From assembly GCA_003131315.1 (NCBI GenBank), contig PKUV01000154.1, positions 1-64,000 of the forward strand: DNA of 64,000 bases, read 5' to 3'. Shown piece by piece: positions 35,786-44,553 of the stretch; positions within the stretch are counted from its first letter, which is position 1; every line of letters begins with the position of its first letter. Under the pieces are notes generated by a model. It was not told the origin of the DNA. It did no database searches and worked only from the letters and a program-made list of their open reading frames with translations. Position numbers and translations under genes: made by a program. The DNA is from Acidobacteriaceae bacterium. Lineage in GTDB: Bacteria > Acidobacteriota > Terriglobia > Terriglobales > Acidobacteriaceae.

Positions 35786-36772
35786 TCACGGCTTCAGTTT
35801 CGCCAACGCCCGCTGGTAGTAGGAGAGATCGAAATACTTATCTGCTGCTGGCGGCGTTCCGCCCCACTGGCCTTCCACTTCCGCTCGTAACTTCAGCACG
35901 TTCTTGAAGCCATCGATATCGAAGCGTGCGTCTTCTTCATACCAGCCGTTCTTGGTCATGAGGTCGTAGGTCTCGGCTGCTTCCGTCGCGGACAGGTGCC
36001 ACTGCTTCGCGAGGAGTTCGAGAACCGGTTGCTTGTTTGCCGGCGAGAGCAGCCAACGCTGAGCTTCGACGTAGGCAGCCAAATAGCGGACCAGCACATC
36101 GGCATGATCCTTCGCCCATGCAGACCGTACGAATGCCCCCGTCGCCTGGTACGGTCCAATCAGGTCCTTGGTGGAGGCTAGGCTGACGAAGCCAGCAGTT
36201 TTGGCTTGGACCGATGTCGGAGGCCCGAGCATCGAAGCGGCATAGTTCTTGTTTTCCAGCATCGCTGCCAGCCGCAGCGGAGTGGCTCCTACCGGCTTGA
36301 TTTCGTAATCCACGCCCGCTTTGAGCCCACTGCTGAGCAGGATCTTCTTTAGCTGCAGGGCGTAGGCGGTATTGGGCGCGTCCACGATCACGGTTTTGCC
36401 GCGCAACTGCCCAATCGAATGGATGCCCGGCTGTGCCACCAGTTCATTCACTGAGCCTTCGCCTCCGAGGACGATTACTACGTCGGCGCCCGCGGTTTCC
36501 ACCATGGCCACTGCATTGTCGGCTGCGGCGTGAGCAAGGTCAGCCTTCCCGCTTGCCAGTTCGTCGCGCAGCGCGTTGGATGCCGGCACGGTTTCGGTTT
36601 GCACTTCGACGCCATACTTGGTAAATGTGCCATGCGCTTGTCCAACGACGATCGGGAGGTGGGGATAAAGCAGAACTACCCGAATGGGCTGGAGACTCGG
36701 GGTTTGCGCGAGCAGAACGCCCGTGTTGGCGGCAACAACTCCGACCCACAAACACACTTGCCAGAATTTCAT
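35786..36772 (-). CDS. ABC-type NMT1/SsuA-like periplasmic substrate-binding protein
   Basis: A 328-residue exported binding protein: signal peptide (MKFWQVCLWVGVVAANTGVLLAQ), then a two-lobed NMT1/nitrate-sulfonate-type fold (VVGQAHGTFTKYGVEVQTE, LRDELASGKADLAHAAADNA, QLRGKTVIVDAPNTAYALQL). This family binds sulfonates, taurine, thiamine precursors or aromatic acids. No ABC permease or ATPase gene lies next to it, so it is an orphan component. It converges on the UxaA-type large subunit with a 19-bp gap. Confidence 0.83.
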   Translation of the reverse strand: MKFWQVCLWVGVVAANTGVLLAQTPSLQPIRVVLLYPHLPIVVGQAHGTFTKYGVEVQTETVPASNALRDELASGKADLAHAAADNAVAMVETAGADVVIVLGGEGSVNELVAQPGIHSIGQLRGKTVIVDAPNTAYALQLKKILLSSGLKAGVDYEIKPVGATPLRLAAMLENKNYAASMLGPPTSVQAKTAGFVSLASTKDLIGPYQATGAFVRSAWAKDHADVLVRYLAAYVEAQRWLLSPANKQPVLELLAKQWHLSATEAAETYDLMTKNGWYEEDARFDIDGFKNVLKLRAEVEGQWGGTPPAADKYFDLSYYQRALAKLKP

Positions 36773-36780
36773 ATTGATCC

Positions 36781-37998
36781 TTAGCGAAGAAGCTGTGCCC
36801 TCAGCCAGTTCATCACCAGCTTGTTGGCCCCCGGATCGCCTCCCATGTGGCCGCCTTCCGGATAGACGCGCGCTGCTTTGGGATCGCCGCTTTCCAGCAG
36901 GATATAGGCGTCCTGAATGGTGATCCAGCCATCCTTTGCACCATTGACGGCCAGCAGGGGGGCGGCCGGTTTATTGAACCAGCCCTGGGCCTTGAGTGAC
37001 AGCGTCGGTGCTTGCCGCAGCAGTTCGTCGAAGTCCTTCACGTGATTGGCGTAGATCATCGAATCCAGAATCGACCACAGGTACAGCTTGTCGTCCTTCA
37101 GGCCTCGCAGCCAGGGTTCCTGGAAAGTGTAGTGAATTGGTCCGCCCCAGTCCACCGCGGCGCGGAGGCGCTTGCTCTCGACGTACGCCATCTTGCCGCC
37201 CCAATATCCGCCATAGCTGCGGCCGAGGATTCCAAGGCGCTGTCCGTCCACGTCATCGCGCTTCACCAGGTAGTCAATGATTGCCGTGTAGAAGCGCTCG
37301 GCATCTGCGGTGTACCACAGCGGACATTCTCCGTTCCCCGGCATGTCGGTCGCGAAGGCCGCAAGGCCTGCATCCAACAGGTCGGAGTTTTCGCGTTCTT
37401 CTTTGTAAACATCCACTCCACCGGTAGCAATGACGACCGGAGGTCTGGAGATGCCTTTCGGCAATCTCAGATATCCGACGATCTCCTTGCCTTCAAATGG
37501 AATGGCTACCCGCTCCAGCGGCGGGTCGAGGTAGCGCGCCGCCTTCAAAAACGTCTCGATGCATTTGCGATACGCGGCCTGCTTGGCGGGATGATTGATG
37601 ACCGGGAATTTGGCGATTCCGTAATAAAAAGAAGCTTTCTGAAACGCAGCACTGGCTTCTTCTGTCTTGCCTTGCGCTTCCAGAGTTGCGCCCTGGGTTT
37701 CCAGGGGCTGGGCGAGTCGCGACCAGGCATCCACCCAAGGTTGCGGTTCGAGATCGGTGAGGCTGCGAAAAATAGCTTCCGCCGCTTTGGGATCGGCCCC
37801 CTTCTGGATGAACTGCCCCATGCGGAACTTCGCTCCTACCGTGAAGCGCGGATCGGTGAGCAGGTTGAGATCGCCGCCTGGCAAGGGCAAAGAAGGCTTT
37901 TCCGCTTTAGCGGTTGCCCGAGTGGAGGAGGCGGCGAGCGCCAGAGCCCCGGTTGCTGCACTGTGGAGGAACTGGCGGCGAGTCGAGTGATTCGTCAT
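36781..37998 (-). CDS. Tat-exported alpha/beta hydrolase, FrsA/dihydroxypseudooxynicotine-hydrolase-like
   Basis: A 405-residue hydrolase with a twin-arginine signal (STRRQFLHSAATGALALAA). After a helical cap of ~170 residues comes the hydrolase core: VVIATGGVDVYKEE, the nucleophile elbow LGRSYGGYWGG, acid in VNGAKDGWITIQD and His in PEGGHMGGDPG. The architecture resembles FrsA-like esterases and 2,6-dihydroxypseudooxynicotine hydrolase, which includes C-C bond hydrolases. It lies 8 bp upstream of the orphan binding protein and may be co-expressed with it. Confidence 0.83.
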   Translation of the reverse strand: MTNHSTRRQFLHSAATGALALAASSTRATAKAEKPSLPLPGGDLNLLTDPRFTVGAKFRMGQFIQKGADPKAAEAIFRSLTDLEPQPWVDAWSRLAQPLETQGATLEAQGKTEEASAAFQKASFYYGIAKFPVINHPAKQAAYRKCIETFLKAARYLDPPLERVAIPFEGKEIVGYLRLPKGISRPPVVIATGGVDVYKEERENSDLLDAGLAAFATDMPGNGECPLWYTADAERFYTAIIDYLVKRDDVDGQRLGILGRSYGGYWGGKMAYVESKRLRAAVDWGGPIHYTFQEPWLRGLKDDKLYLWSILDSMIYANHVKDFDELLRQAPTLSLKAQGWFNKPAAPLLAVNGAKDGWITIQDAYILLESGDPKAARVYPEGGHMGGDPGANKLVMNWLRAQLLR

Positions 37999-38022
37999 GG
38001 AAACCTCCTGCCTTCAGAAGAT

Positions 38023-39573
38023 CTAAACTGCCCCTTCATTCAATCGCGGCAGCGACCACTCGCGGACCGGCATCGGATCGAGAATCGGTTTCCCGAGATT
38101 CGGGCAACTCAGCACATAAATGCCGGTGTCGGCCGCCACGTAAATCACCTTGCGGTCCCATTCCACGAGAACGTTGCTAACCGTGCGGTCTCCAGTGCCG
38201 AACTTGCTCAGGTCGCCGCCTTGCGGAGGAACGAAATACCCGACTTCCTCCGGACGATAGGGATTCGCGATGTCATAACAACGCAGGCCTGCGTTGAAGT
38301 AGGCGTAGGCAATGAATCCCGGAACGATCTTGCCGGGAGCCTTCAGGTGCGGCGGATTGTGCGCTCCAAAGCGCCCGCGCTTGAAACAAAAATCGCGATA
38401 GGGAGCGTTGGGCGGCGGCACGGGGAAGGGAAACATGGCCACCGGGGTCGGCCGAGTTTCATCGCGAATATCGATTACCCAGACCGGCAGATCAATCTGG
38501 TTGCAGTCGGAGTTTGTGGTTTCGCCATTCGCGATCACGAAACCGCGATCGAGCATACCGCACCAGATCGTGTGGAACGCGATTCCCATTCCTCCATACT
38601 GCGGAGGCGGTTCGAACTGTCCGATCTTTTTCCAATTTTTGGGATCGGAGAGATCGTGAATGACCAAGCCAAAGCATCCCCACGCGCCGTAACCCCGGTT
38701 ACCGCCGTCTTCCAGTTTCTTGGGAACGTACACCGGGCCGTGCAGTCCCGCGAACGGCGTCCGATCGCCCGCGACTTTCGGCGGAACTAACTTTGACCAT
38801 ATCCACTCGTCGTACTCAGCCTCCTCGCCCATGCGCGAACCGGGTACCCACCACATCGAGACTTCTTTGGGATTCGCCGGATCGGAAACGTCGACAACCA
38901 TGTTGCCGTTCACAAGAGGCCGGAAGTAGGAGGGCTGGTGGATGAAAGTGTCGTCGGGCGCAGTGTCGAGATAAGCGTACCGCCCGCCATCGTAGTAATT
39001 GCGATGGGTACCCGATCCCGTGGCGCCGGTGCTGAACTCCGAGAGCTTCGCGATTTTCGCAGGATCGCTTGCGTCGTAGAAGCGGACACCGCGTAGCCCT
39101 TTGTAATTTCTCCATCGATCGGCGAGATGTGGGTCGTCGTACTTCCCCATCGGGGCTTGCGGCGTGGAATCGGTGATTGGCGCCTGGGCGCCGGTCATCA
39201 GGATCCATTTCTTCAGCTTGTTGTTGTAAGCGACCTGCAGCTGCATTCCCTCGAAACCGGCTTTGTTGTACATCTCTGGCTGGCGCAGATCGCTGATGTC
39301 GATAACGTCGCCCTGCTGCAGCAAATAGCGACGGTTGCCGATCGCCATGAACTGCATTTTTCCGCCGCGCTCCTCACCGGGAAGAATGTGCGCGATCACA
39401 TCGGTATTCTTGCTATAGGAATTGCGATCGAGGTAGGGAAGGCTTTGTGGGGTGGGATGCGGATGGTGATCGGCCCAGGCCGGCAACGCGGAGCCGATCA
39501 GCGCGGCACTCGCTCCTGTCGCCACGCGTTGCAGGAACTGCCGGCGTGTCGGCGGCCGGGTTTCGTGCTTCAT
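38023..39573 (-). CDS. Tat-exported LVIVD-repeat beta-propeller protein
   Basis: A 516-residue exported protein. The ATG at 39573 starts a twin-arginine signal (TRRQFLQRVATGASAALIG). The body contains LVIVD-type propeller repeats (GDVIDISDLRQPEMYNKAGF, NMVVDVSDPANPKEVSMWW, PVWVIDIRDETRPTPVAMF, DIANPYRPEEVGYF). Such propellers are probably ligand- or surface-binding; no enzyme signature is seen. It follows the receptor gene on the same strand and could be its surface or periplasmic partner. Confidence 0.8.
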   Translation of the reverse strand: MKHETRPPTRRQFLQRVATGASAALIGSALPAWADHHPHPTPQSLPYLDRNSYSKNTDVIAHILPGEERGGKMQFMAIGNRRYLLQQGDVIDISDLRQPEMYNKAGFEGMQLQVAYNNKLKKWILMTGAQAPITDSTPQAPMGKYDDPHLADRWRNYKGLRGVRFYDASDPAKIAKLSEFSTGATGSGTHRNYYDGGRYAYLDTAPDDTFIHQPSYFRPLVNGNMVVDVSDPANPKEVSMWWVPGSRMGEEAEYDEWIWSKLVPPKVAGDRTPFAGLHGPVYVPKKLEDGGNRGYGAWGCFGLVIHDLSDPKNWKKIGQFEPPPQYGGMGIAFHTIWCGMLDRGFVIANGETTNSDCNQIDLPVWVIDIRDETRPTPVAMFPFPVPPPNAPYRDFCFKRGRFGAHNPPHLKAPGKIVPGFIAYAYFNAGLRCYDIANPYRPEEVGYFVPPQGGDLSKFGTGDRTVSNVLVEWDRKVIYVAADTGIYVLSCPNLGKPILDPMPVREWSLPRLNEGAV

Positions 39574-39610
39574 TTCGTGGCCCGTCTTTCGGTTGCGTTG
39601 CGATCGAATC

Positions 39611-39638
39611 GCGAGGGCCGGACGCATCCGGCCCTCGC
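39611..39638 (-). terminator. 12-bp perfect hairpin between receptor and LVIVD gene
   Basis: GCGAGGGCCGGA (39611-39622) and TCCGGCCCTCGC (39627-39638) form a perfect 12-bp stem with a four-base loop. It lies just downstream of the receptor stop on the minus strand. No U-tract follows, so it could attenuate rather than end transcription into the LVIVD gene. Confidence 0.6.
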
Positions 39639-39668
39639 CTGTTCCTTCAAGCCCCCGTTGGCCGGAAG

Positions 39669-42600
39669 CTAGAAGATAAACTTCAAGCCCAACTGAATCG
39701 CGCGTGCACCGCCCGTGCCGATGACCGGGTTGGCGCCGGCAACGTCGGGAGTGGCTCCGGCGAAGCCGAATGAGAGGGGAGCTGACGGATCCACAAGTCC
39801 ATACGTTCCAGAAGCGCCCCAGGGATTGGCGAAGTTAGGATGATTGAGCACATTGAAGAACTCACCGCGGAACTGCGTGGTGAGCCGCTCACCAAATTTC
39901 CAGCTCTTGACCACCGACAGGTGCCAATCCCGGAAGTGCGGGCCGGTAAAGATGTTGCGGCCCATCGTGCCGAAGGTTCCGGCCGCTGGCGGTGTCAGTA
40001 TTCCCGAGCCCTTTATAAAGCATCCCCAATTCGCAAGTTGGTCGATGGCAGATTGACTGCCGCCGGCGGCAATGCACTTGGTCCCGTTTGGGTTTCCGTT
40101 GAGGACAATGCCTGTAACGTGCCCTGTTTCCGGATCGACAGCGAAATTGGACGGATCAATAAACGGAATGGGCCCAAAAGGAGAGGGACTGAAGTCTTTC
40201 GGATTGCCGGTGAAATTCCAGCGGTCAGCCAGTTCTCCGGTCAGGCTGATGTCGCTGCCATTCTGTTGTCCGTCGATGGCGCCCCAAGGTTGCCCGCTCT
40301 GCAAGGTGACGATCGAGTTGATCTGCCACCCCTCCATCATTTGCGCGAATCCTTTTCTTCCCGGAATGTCGTACGTCATGGTAAACGTTAGCCGCTGCGG
40401 AACGTTGAGATCGCTGTTGCCATACTCCGCCGCCGGATTGAGGCTATTCTGCGGCTGCGGGTCACGATTGGCCGAGACCTGATCGAGCGCATGGGACCAA
40501 GTGTAGCCGACAATGAACGACAACCCGTGTTTGGTCCGTTGGGTCAAGGTCGCTTGCAGGCCGTGGTAGCTCGACTTGTAGCCGTTGCCGAGTTGATTGA
40601 TGAATTTCAAGAAAGGAAACTTTGCGTTGAACGGGCGGCCAAGTTGCTCACTTCCGTCATCGAGAGACGGATTTACCTGGTTAATGTCGTAAACGCTGTA
40701 TAGCTTCGTACCATGATTGCCGACATACCCAATCTGCAGCGAAAGGCTGTCGGTGATGGCTTGCTGTAGATTCAGATTCCAACTGGAAACATACGGGGTT
40801 CGTAGATCCCGCTTCACTCCCAGAATGGAACAAGGGGTGTTCAGGCAATTGAGGTTGCTTACCGTAAACACCGGTCCAGGATTCAAATCGCCAGCGGTTA
40901 ACGGGGTGTCAACGGCGCCGGCGACGATCATACCGCCGCCCGGCTGAACCCCTGCCGCGCCGGTGGGAATGACGCTGATCCCAGGGGTAGAGCTATTGTC
41001 CACGCCGAAGTAGCCGATGAATGCGTTGAAAGGCGGAATCTCATAAACTATGCCGCCGCCGGCGCGCAGCACGGTTTTGCCCTTGCCGGTCACGTCCCAG
41101 GCGAGGCCCACGCGCGGCGCCCAGTTGTTGTGATCGCCGTTGTAGGGAGATTTGATCTGCTGGCCTACCTGCACCAGACCGATGTTGGGATCGAAATTAC
41201 CCAACAGGTTGTGATCTTCTTTCATCACGCTGTTCAACTCGTAGCGGACCCCAAGATTCGCCGTGAATCTCGGTGAAATTCGCCAGTCATCCTGGAAGAA
41301 GCCGGCATACGACCACATGTGTACGTGCCGTTGGGTGTTGCCTACAGCAATGCGTCCGTCCCTGGGAGTTCCGGCGAGGAGGTCTTCCAACGCAGTTGCT
41401 CCGGGGAAAGCGGAAACCTTTCCGAAGCGGACGCGTCCTTTGCCGTACCGGTCCTTGATGTTGTTGATGCTGGCGCGCCGCAGTTCACCGCCGAACTTGA
41501 ATGCGTGGTTTCCGCGCATATAAGACACGGTATCCGCAAACTGGTAATTCAATGCCGGATTCTGCAGAGATGGAAATCCGGGATTGCCCCCTAATGGGTA
41601 GAAGCCGCCGACGATAATCACTGGCATGCCAAAGTCCCGAGGGGTGGTCACGCCTGTGTTGATGCCGTAAGTAGTCGGATTGACGGTGCTGTCGGCAGTG
41701 GTGATGAACTGGCGCTGCCGGGTATAAGCAAACTTGGCTTGGTTCACCCACGTGGGGCTGGGCGTCCAGGTCCAGTTGACGCCAAAGACCTGAGAACGTG
41801 TCTGGGCTTCCGATATCCAAGCCGCCTTCAGAACCGCCTGGTCCGATTCAAACTGCGTGCTCCCGCCAATGAAGTAGAGTCCACTGAGCGTGTTGCGTTC
41901 GTTGATGTGATAGTCGATCTTGGCGAGACCATTATTGCCGTTGTTGGTGTTGGGAAAGCCCAGTACGATGTTTGGAGTGCCCGTGGTGTTGGTGGGAAAC
42001 AGATTCGCCAGACTTTGACCGACGGAGCTGATTGGCAGGCCAGCGGCCTGGACTCCCAGGATGGCATCGGGGATGCTATTGGCGCAGTCTCCGGTGACAC
42101 CGGTTGGGCAATTGCCCGCGTCCGGAAGCGAAGTGGTCGCGGGGCTAGACAGCGAAAACGTGTTGCCCACCAGGTCGTGAATCCCCTCAAAGCCGCCGAA
42201 GAAAAACAGCTTATCCTTCACGATGGGGCCGCCGACAGTCGCGCCGAACTGGTGCAAACGCAGAGGAGTCTGGGGAGTTCCCGCCTTATTGAACCAATTG
42301 CGCGCGTCCAGCGCGCTGTTGCGCTCAAACCCATACACCGTGCCATGCAGACCGTTGGTTCCCGATTTCAATCCAATATTGACGATGGCGCCGGGTTTCC
42401 ATCCATACTCGGCCGAGGGATTTTCTTCGACGTTGAATTCCTGAATGGAGTCGATGGGCAGAATGGTCGCCGGGCTGCCTTGCACGCCGACCCCGTTGAT
42501 GACTGACTGCGCCCCGTAGGGATCGTTGCTGTCGAAGCCATCGATGAGGAAATTGTTATCCTCGGGACGCACGCCGTTGGACGAAACCGAGTAATGGCCG

Positions 42601-43151
42601 CCGCCGGGGTAGCGCTGAATGCCCGGGCGCAGCACCACGAGGTTGAGGAAGTCGCGGCCATTCAGCGGCATTTCGTTGATCTGCGCGTTGCTGATTGTGC
42701 CGCCAAGGGTGTCGTTGGTAGTTTCGACTTGGGGGGCCTCGTCCGTTACCGTGATGGTCTCGGAGGCCTGGCCGGGCGGCAGGCTGAAGTCAATGAGAGC
42801 GTCCTTGGCCACTTCCAACTGGATGCTGGGGCGCTCCACCACCTTGAAGCCAGGGGCTCCCGCGCGAACCTTGTAGGTACTGGGAAGCAAACCTGGAGCC
42901 ACATAGGCGCCGGCATCGTCGGTGGTAAGAGTGCGAGTGGCGCCGCGAAGCGTGTCCGTAATGGTGACGGTTGCGCCTTTAATCGCCGCGCCGGTTTGGT
43001 CTTTCACACTACCCAGAATGCGGCCGGTGTCGGTTTGCGCTAAGCCCGGAAGGCAGAACAGCAGAAGCAAGCCGAGACTCCCTCCGGCGATCCGAACAGC
43101 CTTTAACACGCGGACCAACCGCGTGGAGATGCGTAATCTTGTCGATGGCAT
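39669..43151 (-). CDS. TonB-dependent, Oar-like outer-membrane receptor
   Basis: A 1160-residue receptor. The start at 43151 (MPSTRLRISTRLVR) has a GGGAGA site and gives a signal ending FCLPGLAQ; the open frame to 43355 runs back across the promoters and is not coding. Domains: carboxypeptidase-regulatory-like (~40-125, TGRILGSVKDQTGAAIKGAT), plug (ETTNDTLGGTISNAQINEMP, MPLNGRDFLNLVVLRPG), and a long barrel ending AIQLGLKFIF. It shares the fold but not close sequence with the receptor encoded at 19361. Its promoter region carries two different operator types that also occur at the flavoprotein and ThDP-enzyme promoters 10-15 kb away, which links its ligand to that catabolic region. Confidence 0.9.
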   Translation of the reverse strand: MPSTRLRISTRLVRVLKAVRIAGGSLGLLLLFCLPGLAQTDTGRILGSVKDQTGAAIKGATVTITDTLRGATRTLTTDDAGAYVAPGLLPSTYKVRAGAPGFKVVERPSIQLEVAKDALIDFSLPPGQASETITVTDEAPQVETTNDTLGGTISNAQINEMPLNGRDFLNLVVLRPGIQRYPGGGHYSVSSNGVRPEDNNFLIDGFDSNDPYGAQSVINGVGVQGSPATILPIDSIQEFNVEENPSAEYGWKPGAIVNIGLKSGTNGLHGTVYGFERNSALDARNWFNKAGTPQTPLRLHQFGATVGGPIVKDKLFFFGGFEGIHDLVGNTFSLSSPATTSLPDAGNCPTGVTGDCANSIPDAILGVQAAGLPISSVGQSLANLFPTNTTGTPNIVLGFPNTNNGNNGLAKIDYHINERNTLSGLYFIGGSTQFESDQAVLKAAWISEAQTRSQVFGVNWTWTPSPTWVNQAKFAYTRQRQFITTADSTVNPTTYGINTGVTTPRDFGMPVIIVGGFYPLGGNPGFPSLQNPALNYQFADTVSYMRGNHAFKFGGELRRASINNIKDRYGKGRVRFGKVSAFPGATALEDLLAGTPRDGRIAVGNTQRHVHMWSYAGFFQDDWRISPRFTANLGVRYELNSVMKEDHNLLGNFDPNIGLVQVGQQIKSPYNGDHNNWAPRVGLAWDVTGKGKTVLRAGGGIVYEIPPFNAFIGYFGVDNSSTPGISVIPTGAAGVQPGGGMIVAGAVDTPLTAGDLNPGPVFTVSNLNCLNTPCSILGVKRDLRTPYVSSWNLNLQQAITDSLSLQIGYVGNHGTKLYSVYDINQVNPSLDDGSEQLGRPFNAKFPFLKFINQLGNGYKSSYHGLQATLTQRTKHGLSFIVGYTWSHALDQVSANRDPQPQNSLNPAAEYGNSDLNVPQRLTFTMTYDIPGRKGFAQMMEGWQINSIVTLQSGQPWGAIDGQQNGSDISLTGELADRWNFTGNPKDFSPSPFGPIPFIDPSNFAVDPETGHVTGIVLNGNPNGTKCIAAGGSQSAIDQLANWGCFIKGSGILTPPAAGTFGTMGRNIFTGPHFRDWHLSVVKSWKFGERLTTQFRGEFFNVLNHPNFANPWGASGTYGLVDPSAPLSFGFAGATPDVAGANPVIGTGGARAIQLGLKFIF

Positions 43152-43214
43152 ATGGTCTCCCGGTGATGGCGTCAGGCGGTACCCAAACCGATTTTCAGTG
43201 GAGGTGCGGCGCTC

Positions 43215-43244
43215 AATATATACATTCGTATGAACCTTCGTCAA
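43215..43244 (-). promoter_or_regulatory. receptor promoter P2 with TetR-type box in the spacer
   Basis: On the minus strand, -35 TTGACG (43239-43244) and an AT-rich -10 (TATATA/TATATT, 43215-43222) flank the box TTCATACGAATGTA (43221-43234). The 25 bp from box through -35 match the promoter at 53807-53831 at 21 of 25 positions. The same 14-bp box precedes the TetR gene at 44529. Confidence 0.6.
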
Positions 43245-43332
43245 GTGCCTTCTCGCGAATGCCCCCACGGTCATTGTTTGCCGGACTCCGTTCTTGCGGA
43301 GTCCCGCACATTCCGATTGCGATTTTCGCCTG

Positions 43333-43372
43333 CGGTCTGACAGCTGTACCATCACTATGATGACGATGTCAA
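43333..43372 (-). promoter_or_regulatory. receptor promoter P1 with 19-bp palindromic operator on the -10
   Basis: Minus strand: -35 TTGACA (43367-43372), 17-bp spacer, -10-like GTACAG inside the operator TGGTACAGCTGTCAGACCG (43333-43351). The same operator in the same register occurs at 58303-58321 and 58406-58424. Confidence 0.6.
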
Positions 43373-43439
43373 GGAAATATATTACGGTACGGTGGCCTTA
43401 CCAGACAAAATGCACCTATCAAAGCAAGTACTTAACGTC

Positions 43440-43469
43440 TTGACAGCCCCTCGCTATACGTGGTATAGA
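43440..43469 (+). promoter_or_regulatory. promoter of the SnoaL-like gene with a 6-3-6 palindrome
   Basis: TTGACA (43440-43445), 18-bp spacer, TATAGA (43464-43469). The perfect inverted repeat CTATACGTGGTATAG (43454-43468) overlaps the -10, so this promoter is probably controlled by a repressor. Confidence 0.55.
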
Positions 43470-43598
43470 GGTCAGACCATCGGTGGGCTTCCGCTCCTGT
43501 GCGGCCCGTTTGGTTGTATTTTCAGGGAAAAATATAGACACGGAAGGCGACTGCCAGCACGCAAGTAGGAGCCTCTCCTCAACTGTAGGGGGTTGATT

Positions 43599-44480
43599 GT
43601 GAAGCATTCTTTCAATGGTCCAGTTGTCGCGGCGGTATTTGCATTTCTCTTGGCGGCTGGGATGGACAGCCTTGCGCTCGGGGCGAACGAACAGGCGGTG
43701 CTCCAAGCCGATCACACATTGTTGCAAGCCCTCGGGAAATCTGACAAGACCACGGCAGGCGCACTCTTGCACGACGATTTTGCCTGGATTGACCAGGCGG
43801 GAAAGACGCGCACGAAACCAGAATTAATTCGGGAACCGGCCTTGTTCACCGCCGGTGATACGAACCTCAAGGCCCATGACTATGGCACGGTCGTATATCT
43901 CACCGGCACCAGCCAGCCGGCGTCCCAGAAAGTCCGCTTCGTGAGGGTCTGGGTGAAAGACAAGTCCGGCTGGCAGATAATTCTTCACCAGGATACGACG
44001 ATCTTTGGAAAGACCGCTTCGGCTCAGGCGACGGTGCCCGTGGGCACGCGCTGTGACAATCCGTGCAAGACGGTGCCCTATGATGCTCCGTCGGTTGACG
44101 CGCAAGCGGTGGTCGTGTCGTGGGAGGGATTGGAAGATGCCGTCAATCACCGTGACGCGGATGCGTGGGCATCCCACGTTGCCGACGAGTTTGTCTTCAA
44201 CGTGAAAGAGGACGGCAACCCGCTCACCAAGGCCGACCGGGTAGCCACTATCCGTAAGCAAGCTCTGGGCAACACGGTGACTGACATTGGGACCGTGATC
44301 CCCGGATCCATGGTGGTCCATGTTTTCGGGAATGCCGCGGTAATGACCGACCGGCAGCAGCCCACCGCCGGCGGCAGTCCGTATCAGGCGATGCGAATCT
44401 GGATCAAGCGCGACGGGCGCTGGCAGTTAATTTATAGCCAACAGACGACAATCGAAGGATCCAATCCAGCGGTCCCATGA
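43599..44480 (+). CDS. exported protein with two tandem SnoaL/DUF4440-like domains
   Basis: A ~293-residue secreted protein. The GTG at 43599 lies 6 bp after AGGGGG; a TTG at 43593 is possible. After a signal peptide (residues ~1-30, ending LALGA), two NTF2-like cone domains follow: ~33-140 (QADHTLLQALGKSDKTTAGA ... GWQIILHQDTT) and ~175-290 (WEGLEDAVNHRDADAWASHV ... GRWQLIYSQQTT). They are joined by a linker with the DNPCKTVPY cysteine pair. The family includes cyclases, isomerases and ligand-binding proteins; activity here is unknown. A clear paralogue lies at 45489, on the other side of the TetR gene. Confidence 0.8.
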   Translation: MKHSFNGPVVAAVFAFLLAAGMDSLALGANEQAVLQADHTLLQALGKSDKTTAGALLHDDFAWIDQAGKTRTKPELIREPALFTAGDTNLKAHDYGTVVYLTGTSQPASQKVRFVRVWVKDKSGWQIILHQDTTIFGKTASAQATVPVGTRCDNPCKTVPYDAPSVDAQAVVVSWEGLEDAVNHRDADAWASHVADEFVFNVKEDGNPLTKADRVATIRKQALGNTVTDIGTVIPGSMVVHVFGNAAVMTDRQQPTAGGSPYQAMRIWIKRDGRWQLIYSQQTTIEGSNPAVP

Positions 44481-44528
44481 GTCCAGGATGCGGTGCAGTT
44501 GAAGATGGCTACGTCACATTCCGCATGG

Positions 44529-44542
44529 TACATTCGTATGAA
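44529..44542. promoter_or_regulatory. TetR-type operator box
   Basis: TACATTCGTATGAA, a near palindrome around CG (CATnCGnATG), lies 12 bp before the proposed TTG start of the TetR gene. It is identical to the box at 43221-43234 and similar to 53807-53820. Autoregulation is the simplest reading. Confidence 0.6.
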
Positions 44543-44553
44543 ATCGAGCCGGG

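Noticed and set aside
37012-38790. Long plus-strand open frame (592 codons)
   Set aside because: It is antisense to two well-supported Tat-signalled genes with clear domains. Its residues are arginine-rich with no motif, a GC-driven shadow.
43152-43355. N-terminal 68-codon extension of the receptor gene
   Set aside because: It covers two promoters and operators, lacks a ribosome site and would put the signal peptide deep inside the protein.
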